From: Cyprinodon diabolis
Taxonomy: Eukaryota > Chordata > Actinopteri > Cyprinodontiformes > Cyprinodontidae
Direction of reading: 5' to 3'
Length of the DNA: 64,000 bases
Assembly: GCA_030533445.1 (NCBI GenBank)
Contig: CM060064.1
Span: 46,030,787-46,094,786 of the forward strand
The position numbers were made by a program, and so were the translations under genes. Positions within the stretch are counted from its first letter, which is position 1; each line of letters begins with the position of its first letter. The notes under the pieces were generated by a model, which was not told the DNA's origin, did no database searches, and saw nothing but the letters and a program-made list of their open reading frames with translations. Of the stretch, positions 10,866 through 22,500 are shown piece after piece.

Positions 10866-10999
10866 TCATGTGTTGCCATGGTGACACTTCTGCCTGCTTT
10901 GCATAATAGTGAACTTTTAGTAGGTTTTGCATGAACTCATCAGTCCGTAAATTGGATCAGAAAGAAACTGGAACCGCTCACTGGTCAAACTGGTGAAAA

Positions 11000-11560
11000 G
11001 CTGCAGAAAGCAGTTCTGATCTGGTCACGTGTCCCCTCACCTGCGCCTCTCGGTCTGTCATGTGTCACCAGGTGAAGAAGATGATGATGAGCTGTGAAGG
11101 AATGCGGCGTCACCGTTTTTACGTCACCCCGCGATTCTGACGCACTCCCTTTCTATATTTACTCACCGGCTGCACGAGCGGGTGCGCGTGATCTGACCAT
11201 GCCAGCGCGCAACCTAACACGCACGAGAGGAGAAGATGGACAGGGTGTTTCTGCATCATCACCGCTTCAACATCTGGGCGCGAGCATTCAAACACACGGG
11301 CGCGCGCGCCCACTGTTGAAGCCGATGATGACAATGGAGGGATGAAGAGGAGAGACGCTGCAGTGATGGAAGAGAAGGAGCAAAAGATGAAGGAGGAGGA
11401 AGGATTTTCTTACCGCAGCTGAAGGAACAGCTGCCTCCTCTTCCTCAGCTCTTACTGACCGACTGACGGAGCCGCTGCTCGACGCTCCTCCTCCTCCTCC
11501 TCCTCTTCCTCCAAGCACTAATTAACCCTTAGAGCTCGTGCGCGTCGAATCCAAACATTG
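11000..11560 (-). promoter_or_regulatory. ankrd34a: CpG-rich block; candidate ankrd34 promoter and leader exon
   Basis: CpG density rises sharply here (for example GGGCGCGCGCGCCC at about 11299). On the minus strand the sequence CAGCTGCG followed by GTAAGAAAAT gives a consensus splice donor with the exon ending at 11414. A leader exon of roughly 11414-11520 could splice to the acceptor at 6199 of the ankrd34 coding exon. Both strands lack a recognisable protein. This is inference from splice-site quality, orientation and CpG content only. Confidence 0.4.
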
Positions 11561-11796
11561 AGATCTGGGTTGATCAGTTTCTGTTCAGCTATCATCGGAA
11601 ATGCCAGCCCATCCTGCTGTATCCATGGTGACCACCCGCCTCCCGATGTTTGCAGAAACCTTCCAGAGCCTAAAGTCAGAGCAAACTGTTAAAAACTCAG
11701 ACAGATATGAGCCGCATACCTGCTGCACGGGAGCGTCTGCAATAGCATCTGCTTCCAGAGGAGGGCAGCAGAGAGCACCTTTCCTCTGACCCTCAT

Positions 11797-12505
11797 TAAA
11801 GGAAAAATCCGCTCATATTCAGAGCACAAACTTCTGAAAGTACTTTAAATATGAAATTATACATACTTTCTAATAAATGATCAGTGTTTTTAATTCCGAG
11901 TAATTTTCATGTGAATGTGCTTTACTGGAGGCCTCCATGTTTGTCAAAGAACACTACTGCCACCTACTGGTTTGTGACGTCACGGTGCGGTATCGGCTGT
12001 TGATCAAGTCCCAGTGCTGTATCTGGTGTTTGTCACAACGCGCTATTATCCAAGTCATCTTGAAAACATTCTTCTTCCAAATGTTGGCTACATATTACAG
12101 GTTTTTTCTCTGGCCAGAAGTTCGATGGCAAATCCTCCCTCTTCAAGTTGGCGATCCAACGACCAACCCGTCCGCGGAGGATCAGGAATCAGAAAGGTGG
12201 AATAACTCTTTTTTTCACTTTTCCCCGATGTATTCCAGCATCCAGCTGCCATGCACGTGGGCATTGTCAGTTTCACTATAGCTCTGGTGAATTTCAATGG
12301 TGAAGTCCTCTGGAAACCTTCAATAATTGTTGTTGATTGCAGATGTGTCTAGTAGTTCCCATTGATTTAGCTTGTAAAGCGAGGAGAATGGCGCTAGGCT
12401 TACCGCACCGTGACGTCACTGCTGGAAGATGGCAGGAGGGAGGGGCTACTATATTTAGGCAAAGATGGCCGCTCCCAAACTCAGTGATGGGGACTAAAAT
12501 TATTG
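11797..12505 (-). mobile_element. THAP-domain transposon relic, copy A
   Basis: It is about 90% or more identical to 59615-60320. The minus-strand frame (12088-12249 from its ATG) reads MPTCMAAGCWNTSGKSEKK with a following proline-rich YSTFLIPDPPRTGW, the first half of a THAP zinc finger (C-x4-C). One base out of frame, CSQHLEEECF supplies the second half (C-x2-H). A six-A run lies at the break. THAP fingers are the DNA-binding domains of P-element-like transposases, so this is a dead or non-autonomous copy. The left end TTAAAGGAAAA is shared with copy B. Confidence 0.65.
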
Positions 12506-12800
12506 CTTTTTATTTTTTTTGCTGATTAATTCTAAATTCATTAAGACACATATTTATTTAGTCATGGATGCTTCAGTTAGAGCTGAACTTTATTTCCTGA
12601 AAAATAACTACAAACTAGAGCGGAAATTAATTCAGTTTAAAACAAGGGTTGTAAAACTCGTTTATATTAGTCCACTTCAGCTTGATCAAGTCTTCATAAA
12701 TGAATAAGAGCCAGTTGCAGCTGCTTAAATGAGCCGTTTGATTCCCTGGTTTCATTTATAAACCACACGCTGCTCTGGTGTTAAAACTTTAATCTTTTTT

Positions 12801-13482
12801 AAAGGCACACTATGCAACATTTTTCAGTTAATTAATGTGTTCCATAACGTTTTGGATGATTAAATGAGTCATTTCAGGTTGAACAAAGGTATTCTCGGTC
12901 GCCCTGGTGGTCTGTGGGGGAAATACCGCACTTGCAATTGCAGGAGCCCTCGGCCCGCACCCACAGGCTCAGAAGTCTCGCGAGAGTCGGTCTTGCTGTA
13001 CGGCGAGAACTGCTACACGCCCCCAGTTAAAAGCATGCTCGTTGCTAGCACAGTGGTGATCTTTGTGCAGTTATCATGGCGAAAACAGCGAAAGCCCATG
13101 TCGGAGCAGGCAAGAAAGAGGAAAAGGGCTCCGGACAGAGAGAGGAGTCGTACACGGGTGAACATCGGGCAAGCTTTTTCCGAATGGCAAGAGCTAAAAT
13201 AACAAGAAGGCTGCAAGGCTGACGCGGATTTCGCGTTTCTGCTGATGCGATTGTAAGTAACATTGGAATGGTTTCTCTCTCTCTCTGTGTGCATGTTCAT
13301 ACTTTCACTGTGTTAGTCATTCGTTGCGTTCGCCTGTCTGTTAAGCTCAAAACAACCGCGCCTGGCTTGACGGAGAAACCAGGAGAACAGCTGAGCATAT
13401 TTACGACAGTGCACTTTTACTTTCGCCCTCTGGGGGGAGCCTCGCTGGAAAATCAACACCGGTTGCATAGTGTACCTTTAAT
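12801..13482 (+). mobile_element. Non-autonomous transposon with terminal TTAAAGG..CACTATGCAAC repeats
   Basis: The ends AAAGGCACACTATGCAAC and GTTGCATAGTGTACCTTT are near-perfect inverted repeats. A plus-strand frame encodes MSEQARKRKRAPDRERSRT and VNIGQAFSEWQELK, then a TAA, then in the same frame QEGCKADADFAFLLM. I recall this basic plus WxELK region from fish transposon-encoded proteins of unknown role. The stop and lack of a catalytic domain mark it as a relic. Confidence 0.55.
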
Positions 13483-13582
13483 ACAGGAGTTTTAGCAACT
13501 TAATACACTTTAGAAAACAAAAAATTACAATATTTCGGCTCATGAGGGCCAAATAAATTGCCCTGGTGGTCCAGATCTGGCC

Positions 13583-14522
13583 CATGGGCATGGGGGGATT
13601 TACCATTAGGAAATATTAGGCAGGTGCCTAGGGCCCCAAGTTCCTGGGGGGCCCCTAAAACTTTTTTTTTTACATCTATGGTAAGCACAACTATTCCTTA
13701 TTTGTGCACATTAATTATGTTTTTGATACAAATCCTTTTGCTAAAATGCCATCAGAACACTTATACTATTAAGTGTGCCTCAGCCCCCCCCTCCTTCAGC
13801 GTCCACCATATTGGTTCAGTCCATTTGCTCTACATATTCAGAAAGGTCCAACAGACAGCAGCAAACCATTTGAAAACAAACGATGCAAAGAGCAGTGTTG
13901 CCAACTTAGCGCTTTAGTCGCTATATTTAGCCACTTTTCAGACCCCTCTAGCACTTTGATTTCTAAAAAGCTCCTAGCGCCAAATCTAGAGACTTTTTTC
14001 TGCTACTGGAGACTTTGGAGACAACATCTAAAAGCAGCGAACTCTGCTCTCCAGAGCAAGTAGATTGGTAACCCCGCCTCCTGCTCTCCTCTATCTTGTC
14101 TGCTGTCATGATTCATGCAGCTATTATTTCATCCAAATGAAAAATGGAGAACAGATAAGCAGATCATGGCTTGTCTACAGTGAAAAGAAGGACTGGGTTA
14201 TTTACTTTGGCCTTTTTTTACTTTTTACTTTACACAGGAAGGAGCAATCAGCTAAGTGAGCTTAGTGCTTGGAAAAAATCTTTCATTCCTTTAGAGACAG
14301 CATGAAAAGTCAGCTGAGTACAAAACATAGAGAGGAAAACAAGAAGAAAAGGGACAAGAAGAGAGGGACACAACCTAGAACAGATAATGGATGTCTATTC
14401 TATTAATATTTCTGCATCTCTATATTGGGTCTGTTTTATGTGTTTGTGTTCTCAATTCAAAGGGCCCCCTGCCTATTTTTGCCTAGGGCCCCAAATTTCC
14501 TAAATCTGCCCTTGCCCATGGG
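13583..14522 (+). mobile_element. Inverted-repeat transposon copy, GGGCCCCTAGGCA ends (copy A)
   Basis: The left end region GCCTAGGGCCCCAAG and right end region GCCTAGGGCCCCAAATTTCC occur in opposite sense near a shared GGATTTA/TAAATC terminus. The interior at about 14060-14400 matches, in reverse, 61440-61790, so this is a family with two copies in the window. A lone end of the same family sits at about 45487-45540. The frame MVTPPPALLYLVCCHDSCS is shared by both copies but is not a known protein. Confidence 0.65.
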
Positions 14523-15584
14523 CCTTTAGTATAAAACAAGAATGTACAATCTGATGTTTTAAACAAACTTAGAGCATCTGCAGTTTGTGGTTGTAAGTTT
14601 GATTCCAGCAATCCCCCGTGACCACCTGTGTGTCAAAGGGTCTCATACGTTTTGCTGTTGTTCTTCTTTTATTCCTAGAAGTGTTCCTGCGTACTGCGGT
14701 TGTTGTTCAAACTGCTGATTGCACCTGTGGATGATGGGAAATCAAGGTCTAAACTTGAGGTTGAGTCTGTCTGTGGTTCAGATCGTCCATCAGGAGGTTT
14801 AGCAGAGCTGCTGCTCCTCCACAGTTGATCTGATCAGGATTCCTCCCTGTGGAGGTTTTCTAGAAACATCCTGCTGGAGGATCACCCACTCGCTGATCCA
14901 GAGGATCTTCTTGGTACCTAAATCTGAACACCTGAGAAGTCTGAGCATCTCTCTGACCCACGGAAACATGTGTGTCATCGATCACATGTGCGATGTCACA
15001 GAAAACACGCCCCACGCATAAAACTGAACCGAAACCATCATCTGATTTCAACCTGATCAGAAGTCGAGCTGCTGATGTTAAAAATAAAATACTGCAGGAC
15101 ACACACACACACACTCACACACCGGGCTGCTATTATGGAAACACAGTTTCTATGGTAACGGCTGAGCTGAATTCCTGCAGAAGGTTCCCACAGTGACACA
15201 CGCATCCTGGCCTGACTGATGAAGGCTTAAAGCTGCAGAGGAACAAACTGTTTAACACTCTGAGGACAACGTTGGTCCTCTGGTTCCTGATGTGTCTATT
15301 TCTGTTCTTTTCTTTTCTAACTCGTCGCTCTAAGTTCGTCTCCTCACAGCTTTTCCTCCATCCACTCCTGTCTTCCTCCTCTTCCTCTGTACTGTCCAGG
15401 TACCACCAACACCTCCTCCACTTTCTTTCACTCTGAGTTTTTGATTCTTTAACTCGACTCCGAGATTATTAATAGAGCAGAGTTCTGAGCTGAGAAGAAG
15501 GAAACAACATTTACAGATAAGGTTCTTTATTAAACTAAACCTTCAAAGAGCAGAACCGTAAAACTGAAGATAGAGAATGATGAA
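14523..15584. other. No gene recognised; short (AC)n
   Basis: Non-coding sequence with a short (CA)n run at about 15097-15121. No exon is supported. Confidence 0.45.
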
Positions 15585-15990
15585 GATGGATGGATGGATG
15601 GATGGATGGATGGATGGATGGATGGATGGATGGATGGATGGATGGATGGATGGATGATGGACGGACGGACGGATGGATGGATGGACGGACGGATGGACGG
15701 ACGGATGGATGGATAGATGGACGATGAATGGATGGAAAGATGGATGGACAGACGGATGGATGGATGGATGGATGGATGGATGAACGAACGGACGGATGGT
15801 CGGACGGACAGGGTGATGGATGGAGTGATGGACGGATGGATGGATGGATACATAGATGAATGAATGAATGGATGGATGGATGGATGGATGGATGGATGGA
15901 TGGATGAACATACGAATGGATGGATGGATGAACGAACGGATGGACAGATGGATGGATGGATGGAATGACAGACGGATGGATGGATGAATA
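15585..15990. repeat. (TGGA)n microsatellite with TGGAC variants
   Basis: About 400 bp of tetranucleotide repeat. The first 70 bp is pure, then CGGA, GGAA and TGAA variants interleave. The [10 protein letters not shown] peptides on the minus strand are artefacts of the repeat. Confidence 0.97.
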
Positions 15991-16533
15991 AAGCTAAAAC
16001 AAAATGAAAATTTTAATTACTGACAATCAAAAATGATTTGTATTATAAAACGGTCTAGAATAACTGACGCAGCAGGCAGTTGGTTCTTCTGAGTCCATTT
16101 GATTTTTTTTGCTGAAGCACAGGATCTGCTGGATCACATCGCTGTAGGTGCATTGAGCTGCCAGCAGGTGTCACTGCAGAGCCCCTTCCTTGACTTACAA
16201 CGTGATCCTGATTGGACTGAATTACATTTCTTGTTGGCATACCAGCATGTTTAAAGCTGATCAACTTGACTGACCAATGGAGGACTGGGTAAAAGTTCAG
16301 AACCAGAACCAGCTGCTGGTCTATCTGCTAGAGGACTGGTTTCCCTCTCAGGCTTCAGGTGATTAGGCCTAAAAGCTGTACAAACATTACATTTTAAAGG
16401 TCATAGTCAGAAGGAGTCAATGAACCTGAAAATGTTTGTGTTGTAAATAAGCCAATCAGAAGAGAGGATGCTCTGACCCTCCCTCTCATCTTGTTTTCTT
16501 TTCTTCTTCTTGTAATAATTCTGCACCCTGAAG
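15991..16533. promoter_or_regulatory. pnp upstream region
   Basis: Non-coding sequence before the predicted pnp start codon, with a pyrimidine-rich stretch just ahead (about 16475-16510). No TATA box or named site could be fixed. Confidence 0.3.
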
Positions 16534-19500
16534 ATGCACACCAAAGGAAGCTCCTGGTGAGATTACCCCCACCCTTAACTTCCTGTCTTGTTCAGTATAT
16601 CCTCAGATCAGCTGAGCGTCTGAGTCACAGTTCTTCCCCAGACTGTCTCCACTTTGAACGGCAGAGAGAAACTAATTATGTTTGTCTAACCGGTTCCAGC
16701 TGCTGCTCCTTCGAAGACTACAAGCTGACCACCGAATGGCTACTGAACCAGACCCGGCATCGACCCAAGGTTGCAGTTATCTGCGGGTCAGGACTCGGCT
16801 TATTGGCCGAAGGAGCCGCCGACAAGCAGACCTTCAGGTACCAGGACATCCCGAACTTCCCAGTCAGTACAGGTGAGTGAGTGACACCACCCAGTGGGGG
16901 GGCATGTGGCGGTGCAGACGTGACTTTAGGGCAGCAGACGGAATCGGACTCAGAAAATCTGCCTCTTTCATGAAGTCCTGTAAAATATAAATCTGCATTG
17001 GTGCAGGATGAAGTGTGTGACCATGTTCAAAGGCTCTAGTCCTTGACAGGGCCCTCATAGGTTTTAGTCCCGTTCCATGGTCCTTTTACTGCATGTCTTC
17101 CCCTCTCTCCTGCCAACCTACAGTCAGGGCCACCAGTGCCAATATTTTTTTTAAATGCAGCTCTTTCAAAATAAATGTCAGTTTTATTCATCATTGGAAA
17201 AGAAAGATATTTGATGCAGAGTCAGGTCAATAAGCAGCACTTGGTACGTAACAAGGCCCTTATCAAAACCCTGCTTATGTAACCTGAGAGGGTCGGATCG
17301 AATGAGTCATATGACCCAGAGTGACAGTCTGAGATCTAGAACTAAGGTCTAGTTTTTAAGAGTAAGGTTAATGCAGGAAAAACACAGTGTTAATGTGTCA
17401 TCATGCAGGACAGTTTCTAAACAAGCAGAACTTCAGTGCCATGGGTTAGGGTGTAGTGGACAGATCTCACCATGGTAACCGATGCATATCTGTTCTCCAG
17501 TTCCAGGTCATGAAGGCTGTCTGGTCTTTGGGATGATCGAGGAGACACCCTGTGTCTTCATGAAGGGCCACTTTCACCTGTGTGAGGGTTACTCTCTGTG
17601 TCAGGTGGGTCGTCTTCACTCTACCCAGCATGCAGCGGGACAGGGACGTTAGAGCGTTGGGGTGGGACATTCAGTACCATTGTTCATGCTCCCCGGGCGC
17701 CGCACAATGGCAGCCCACTGCTCCCAAAGGGGATGGGTTAAATGCAGAGGGTTAATTTCGTTGCTCTGTACTTGTGACAATAAAAGCTGGAAAAGAAAGA
17801 AACATGCTGATCGGGTACCTGCCTCCCATGTCGAGTTTTTAGCCAATCACAACAGCAGGAGCAGCAGCTGTGATGTATCACATTCTTTGTTTCACAACTG
17901 GCAGACTAAACCGATTAATCAAAGCATTATCAAATTTGGTCGGGAGGAAGACAAAAACATCTTCCCATCCACAAAGGCAAAAATTGCATTATTTTGCTTG
18001 TTTATCAAAAAGAAATAGAGGCGCAGCCATGTTTGTTTTGCTTCAGCCTTCAGCCTCTGGTTGATGCATTGATGTCAAAGACGCCACTGCATTTCAATGG
18101 TGCGAAACATTTCTCTATCAAGGCCGATGGATCTGTTGGCTTCTGGCAAGATGTATTTGCTTGAGTCTAAGAATTCACAAACCTCACGACAGTTCATCTT
18201 GCTTGCAAGATTCTTTTGGGGCTGTCTCCTATTAGTTCCCTCTGAAAGTGACTAACCACTAACCTGACTCCGCCAGATGGATTTGCTGGATTTGCTCTGC
18301 ATATCCATCTGGAAACCTTCCGTTGAAGTAATTTTGGGAAGGGGCGAAAATACTGGTTAGCTGATTGGCCTATGGTGGTGATAGACGGGCCAAATAAACC
18401 AATTAGATCAACGAAGCATATGACGTACTAACAGAGCGACGACGAAAACACAACCACAAGCCAGGCACAAGCCAATTGATAGATCAAACTCTTGCCGAAA
18501 CCAGTCGGGAGAAAAGCAAAAACATCTTTTCCTCTGAGAAAAGCCTCCAGAGCAGTGTTTTGCTCTTCTTTCAGTGAAGAAATACTCTGTAATTCAGATA
18601 AAACTTGCTCAATAGCCACGCTAACGCTAGTTTCATGGGCTGAAGGCGCCATGTTCTTTAGACTGAACTGTCGCGCTTTTCGTTGCGTCACACCTCAACT
18701 CGCCTCAAAGCCAACGCTGATTGGACGTTCGTTTGGTGAACTGCTCCAAATTTTTTTAATGGAAAGTAGCCAGACTGATCTGCGAGTGAAACCTTGAAAG
18801 CTCGCGAGATCAGGATGGTCTCACGAGGCTAACTAACCACCTGTTCAGATTCACTTATCGTAAAAGGATTTATCAGAACATCCAGGCAGGTTAGAACTTC
18901 CCCTCTGAGTTCTGAAATCATCATGATGTCACCCCAAAGTTTAAAGACCATGGTCTAACAAGGAGTAGAGATTATGTTCTATATCTATATAGAAATTATT
19001 TTCCCGTACTATTTAAAGAACAATACGTGAAACCCCTAAAATCACATAGAACAGAGAAGGAAAGTACCCCACACCCTGTCCTTCTGGATTGGAGGTGTAA
19101 CTGGTATAAACTCTGGGTGCTATCACACAGCAAAATTACTCCTGGTATTTAAAATGCTGTGAATAAATATTCAACCACCCAATATAGATGGGGTTGAGAG
19201 AGAGAGGCTAAGAGATGTTGCAAAGGTGAACAAACCCGGACTCAAACCCCTGACAGCCGATCTAGGATTTATGGCCCTTTTAAACAGTATGATACAAGGT
19301 CTTTGCTCAAAATGTTGTTTTCAATGGTTTGGACCGCGCAAGCCGGTTTATCTCTAGGCCAAGCAAAGTGCAAGCACAGTGCACCTACTGGCAAGGCAGT
19401 GCAGTGATATATACACACATAGCTGATAGAAATGGGTCAATCAAACAGATGTAGAGAAAGAAGCAGAGATACAAAAGGCAACTATCAACCAGCTACACAG

Positions 19501-22500
19501 TCGGCCCCGTCGTTCAGCTGCTCAAGTAGTAAAGAAGTCATGACCATCACACTACCACCAGCTTGCTTAGTTGTGGGTTTTATTGTCTGGTTCTTAAGTA
19601 TTGTTAGTTGAAATCCTGATCTAACAGAACACACACCTTCTCAAAAAGGTCTGTATTTTTCTGACCATGATGATGATTGTTGGGAAGTTCAATGCAAGTC
19701 TTTGTTCTTTTGGGTCAGTAATGGTTCTGGTCTTGGAACTCTCCCATGGTGTTTATCTCTGCCCAGTGTCTACGTTACGAGTCTTGAGGACTGAAGATGG
19801 AGACCTCCGTTTTTTTTTTTTATCTCAGAACCATTGAAGTGAAGTTCTATCCAATCTTCCCCTGCTGCTTTCTACTGTTAACCGTCTCCTATTTCGGATT
19901 TTTTTGTCCGAGTGAGGTTAATGTTTCTGTCCCCTTGTCTCAGGTCACTTTCCCTGTTAGAATCTTCAAGCTGATGGGTGTGGAGTTCATGCTGGTGACA
20001 AATGCCTCCGGAGGGATCTGCCCGGACTTTAAGGTTGGAGACATCATGATCATTAAAGACCACATCAACCTCCCAGGGTTTGCTGGACAGCACCCTCTGT
20101 GTGGACCCAATGATGAACGGTGAGACAAGGACACAAACCAGAACAAGTAGCACTTTCTTCCTCCTAAACCTGTCCTCTGTCCAGGTTTGGTACCAGGTTC
20201 CCTTGCATGTCAGATGCCTACAGCAAAGACCTGAGGACGCTGGCTCTGGATGTCGGCTCTGAGCTTGGCTGCAGCAACTTTATCAGAACAGGGGTCTACT
20301 GTATGGTGAGCGGACCCAACTTTGAGACCATCGCTGAGGCCAGAGTGCTGCTGACACTGGGCTGTGACTCTGTGGGTAAGACAGGGACACTGTTAGAGGG
20401 AAAGTTAAAGGCTTTTTCTCCTCCTGCAGCAGTGTGTCGCAGTGAGCTGGTCACAGAAATATAGAAAATAGGTGGTTTGAGAGGGGCATGAAGGAAGCCA
20501 TCTATGTTATGAGAGAAAAACCAACTTTAAACAGAGGTGGTGGACTCAGATTCCAGCTTCCAAAAACATACAATTCAATCATAGACATGATCCCTTCCAG
20601 ATATCACCAAACCCCCCACCCCATCACAGAGGAACGAGGGACCTACCCGCTCCAGCCGGTGAACAATACCTCCTTAACGACCGACCCTTAACAATCATAG
20701 ACAGGTTTCAGGTATTACAGGAGGCAATCCCCCCCTTAAATGGCAATCCCCCCTTTAACGACCGACCCCTAGAATCATATACAGGTTCAGATATTACAGG
20801 CTTAATGATGGAACTAAACGACCCATTCATCGGTTACCATTTGCATGTTTCCAAGCAATACAAGGCCTTGTCCATATAAGACTCAAACTCACTGCGGATC
20901 CAGACATTTGAATTGAGAAAGCTTCCTGGAGAGGTGGCGAAACGTCTTCAAATCTTGAAAACCAAGTCCAGTGGATATTTTTTGAATTTTTACGGAATGA
21001 CTATGACCTGGATGACTGAGAACCTTCATCAGCATAGTGCTATGTTATTCCACGCCACAACGCCAAAGGGACAATCATGAACTAGCTGTGGGTCTAGATA
21101 CGGCCAAGGAAGTGGGGGTAAGTTTGTGTGACAAGGAGGAGATTCTAGGAGACAGGCAGTTACTCCAGGAGAGCTGGACAGGGCCGTAGAAGGTCTACAA
21201 CCCATCAGCAGGACCGGTATCGGCTCCTTTGTAAAAGGAGGAGCAGGAGGAGCACTGCCAGAGCCCTACAAAATGACCTCCAGCAGGCCACTGGTGTGAA
21301 TGTCTCTGACCAAACAATCAGAAACAGACTTCATGAGGGTGGCCTGAGGGCCCCACATCCTCTAGTGGGCCCTTTGCTCACTGCCCGGCACCGTGGAGCT
21401 TGATTGGCATTTGCCACAGAACACCGGAATTAGCAAGTCCGCCACTGGCGGCCTGTGCTTTTCACAGATGAGAGCAGGTTCACCCTGAGCACATGTGACA
21501 GATGTGAAAGGGTCTGGAGAAGCTGTGGAGAATGTTATGCTGCCTGTAACATCGTTCAGAATGACCGGTTTGGTGGTGGGTCCGTGATGGTCTGGGGAGG
21601 CATATCCGTGGAGGGACGCACAGACCTATACAGGCTAGACAACGGCACCCTGACTGCCAATAGGTATCAAGATGAAATCCTTGCACCCATTGTCAGACCC
21701 TATGCTGATGCAGTGGGTCCTGGGTTCCTCCTGGTGCACGACAATGCCCGGCCTCATGTGGCGAGAGTATGCAGGCAGTTCCTGGAGGATGAAGGAATTG
21801 ATACCATTGATTGGCCCCAACGCTCACCTGACCTAAATCCAATAGAGCACCTCTGGGCCAGGTTGCACCTCAGACTGTCCAGGAGCTCAGTGATCCCCTG
21901 GTCCAGATCTGGGAGGAGATACCCCAGGACGCCATCCGTTGTCTCATTAGGAGCATGCCCCTATGTTGTCAGGCATGCATACACGCCTTCTGTTACTAAC
22001 ACATCACCCAGTCCATATCAGTATAAATAAACAGCAGGATTTTTTACCCCATTGAGATCTGATGTGTTTTCAAAGTGTTCTTTTCATTTTTTTGAGTGTA
22101 TAGCGTGCCTTACCTGCACCTTCACTATTAGGTATCAGGTATGGTTTATGATTAGTGAATAGTAAAATTATATGATTTAACTTTCAGAAACCTTATGGGA
22201 CCCCCATTGAGCTTGTTAATGCACATCATAAGAGGCTTTATTAATAATGTTCTACACATACGAGGAGTTTGCTTTGGTGATGAGACACATAGTACAGGTG
22301 CTGGTCATAAAATTAGAATATCATGAAAAAGTAGATTGATTTCAGTAATTCCATTTAAAAAGTGAAACTTGTATATTATATTCATACATTACATACAAAC
22401 TCATATATTTCAGATGTTTATTTTGTTTAATTTTGATGATTACAAATGACAACAAATGAAAATCTCAAATTCATCATATCAGAAAATTAGAATATTACTG

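Noticed and set aside
15530..15911. [10 protein letters not shown] peptide frames
   Set aside because: TGGA microsatellite artefact.
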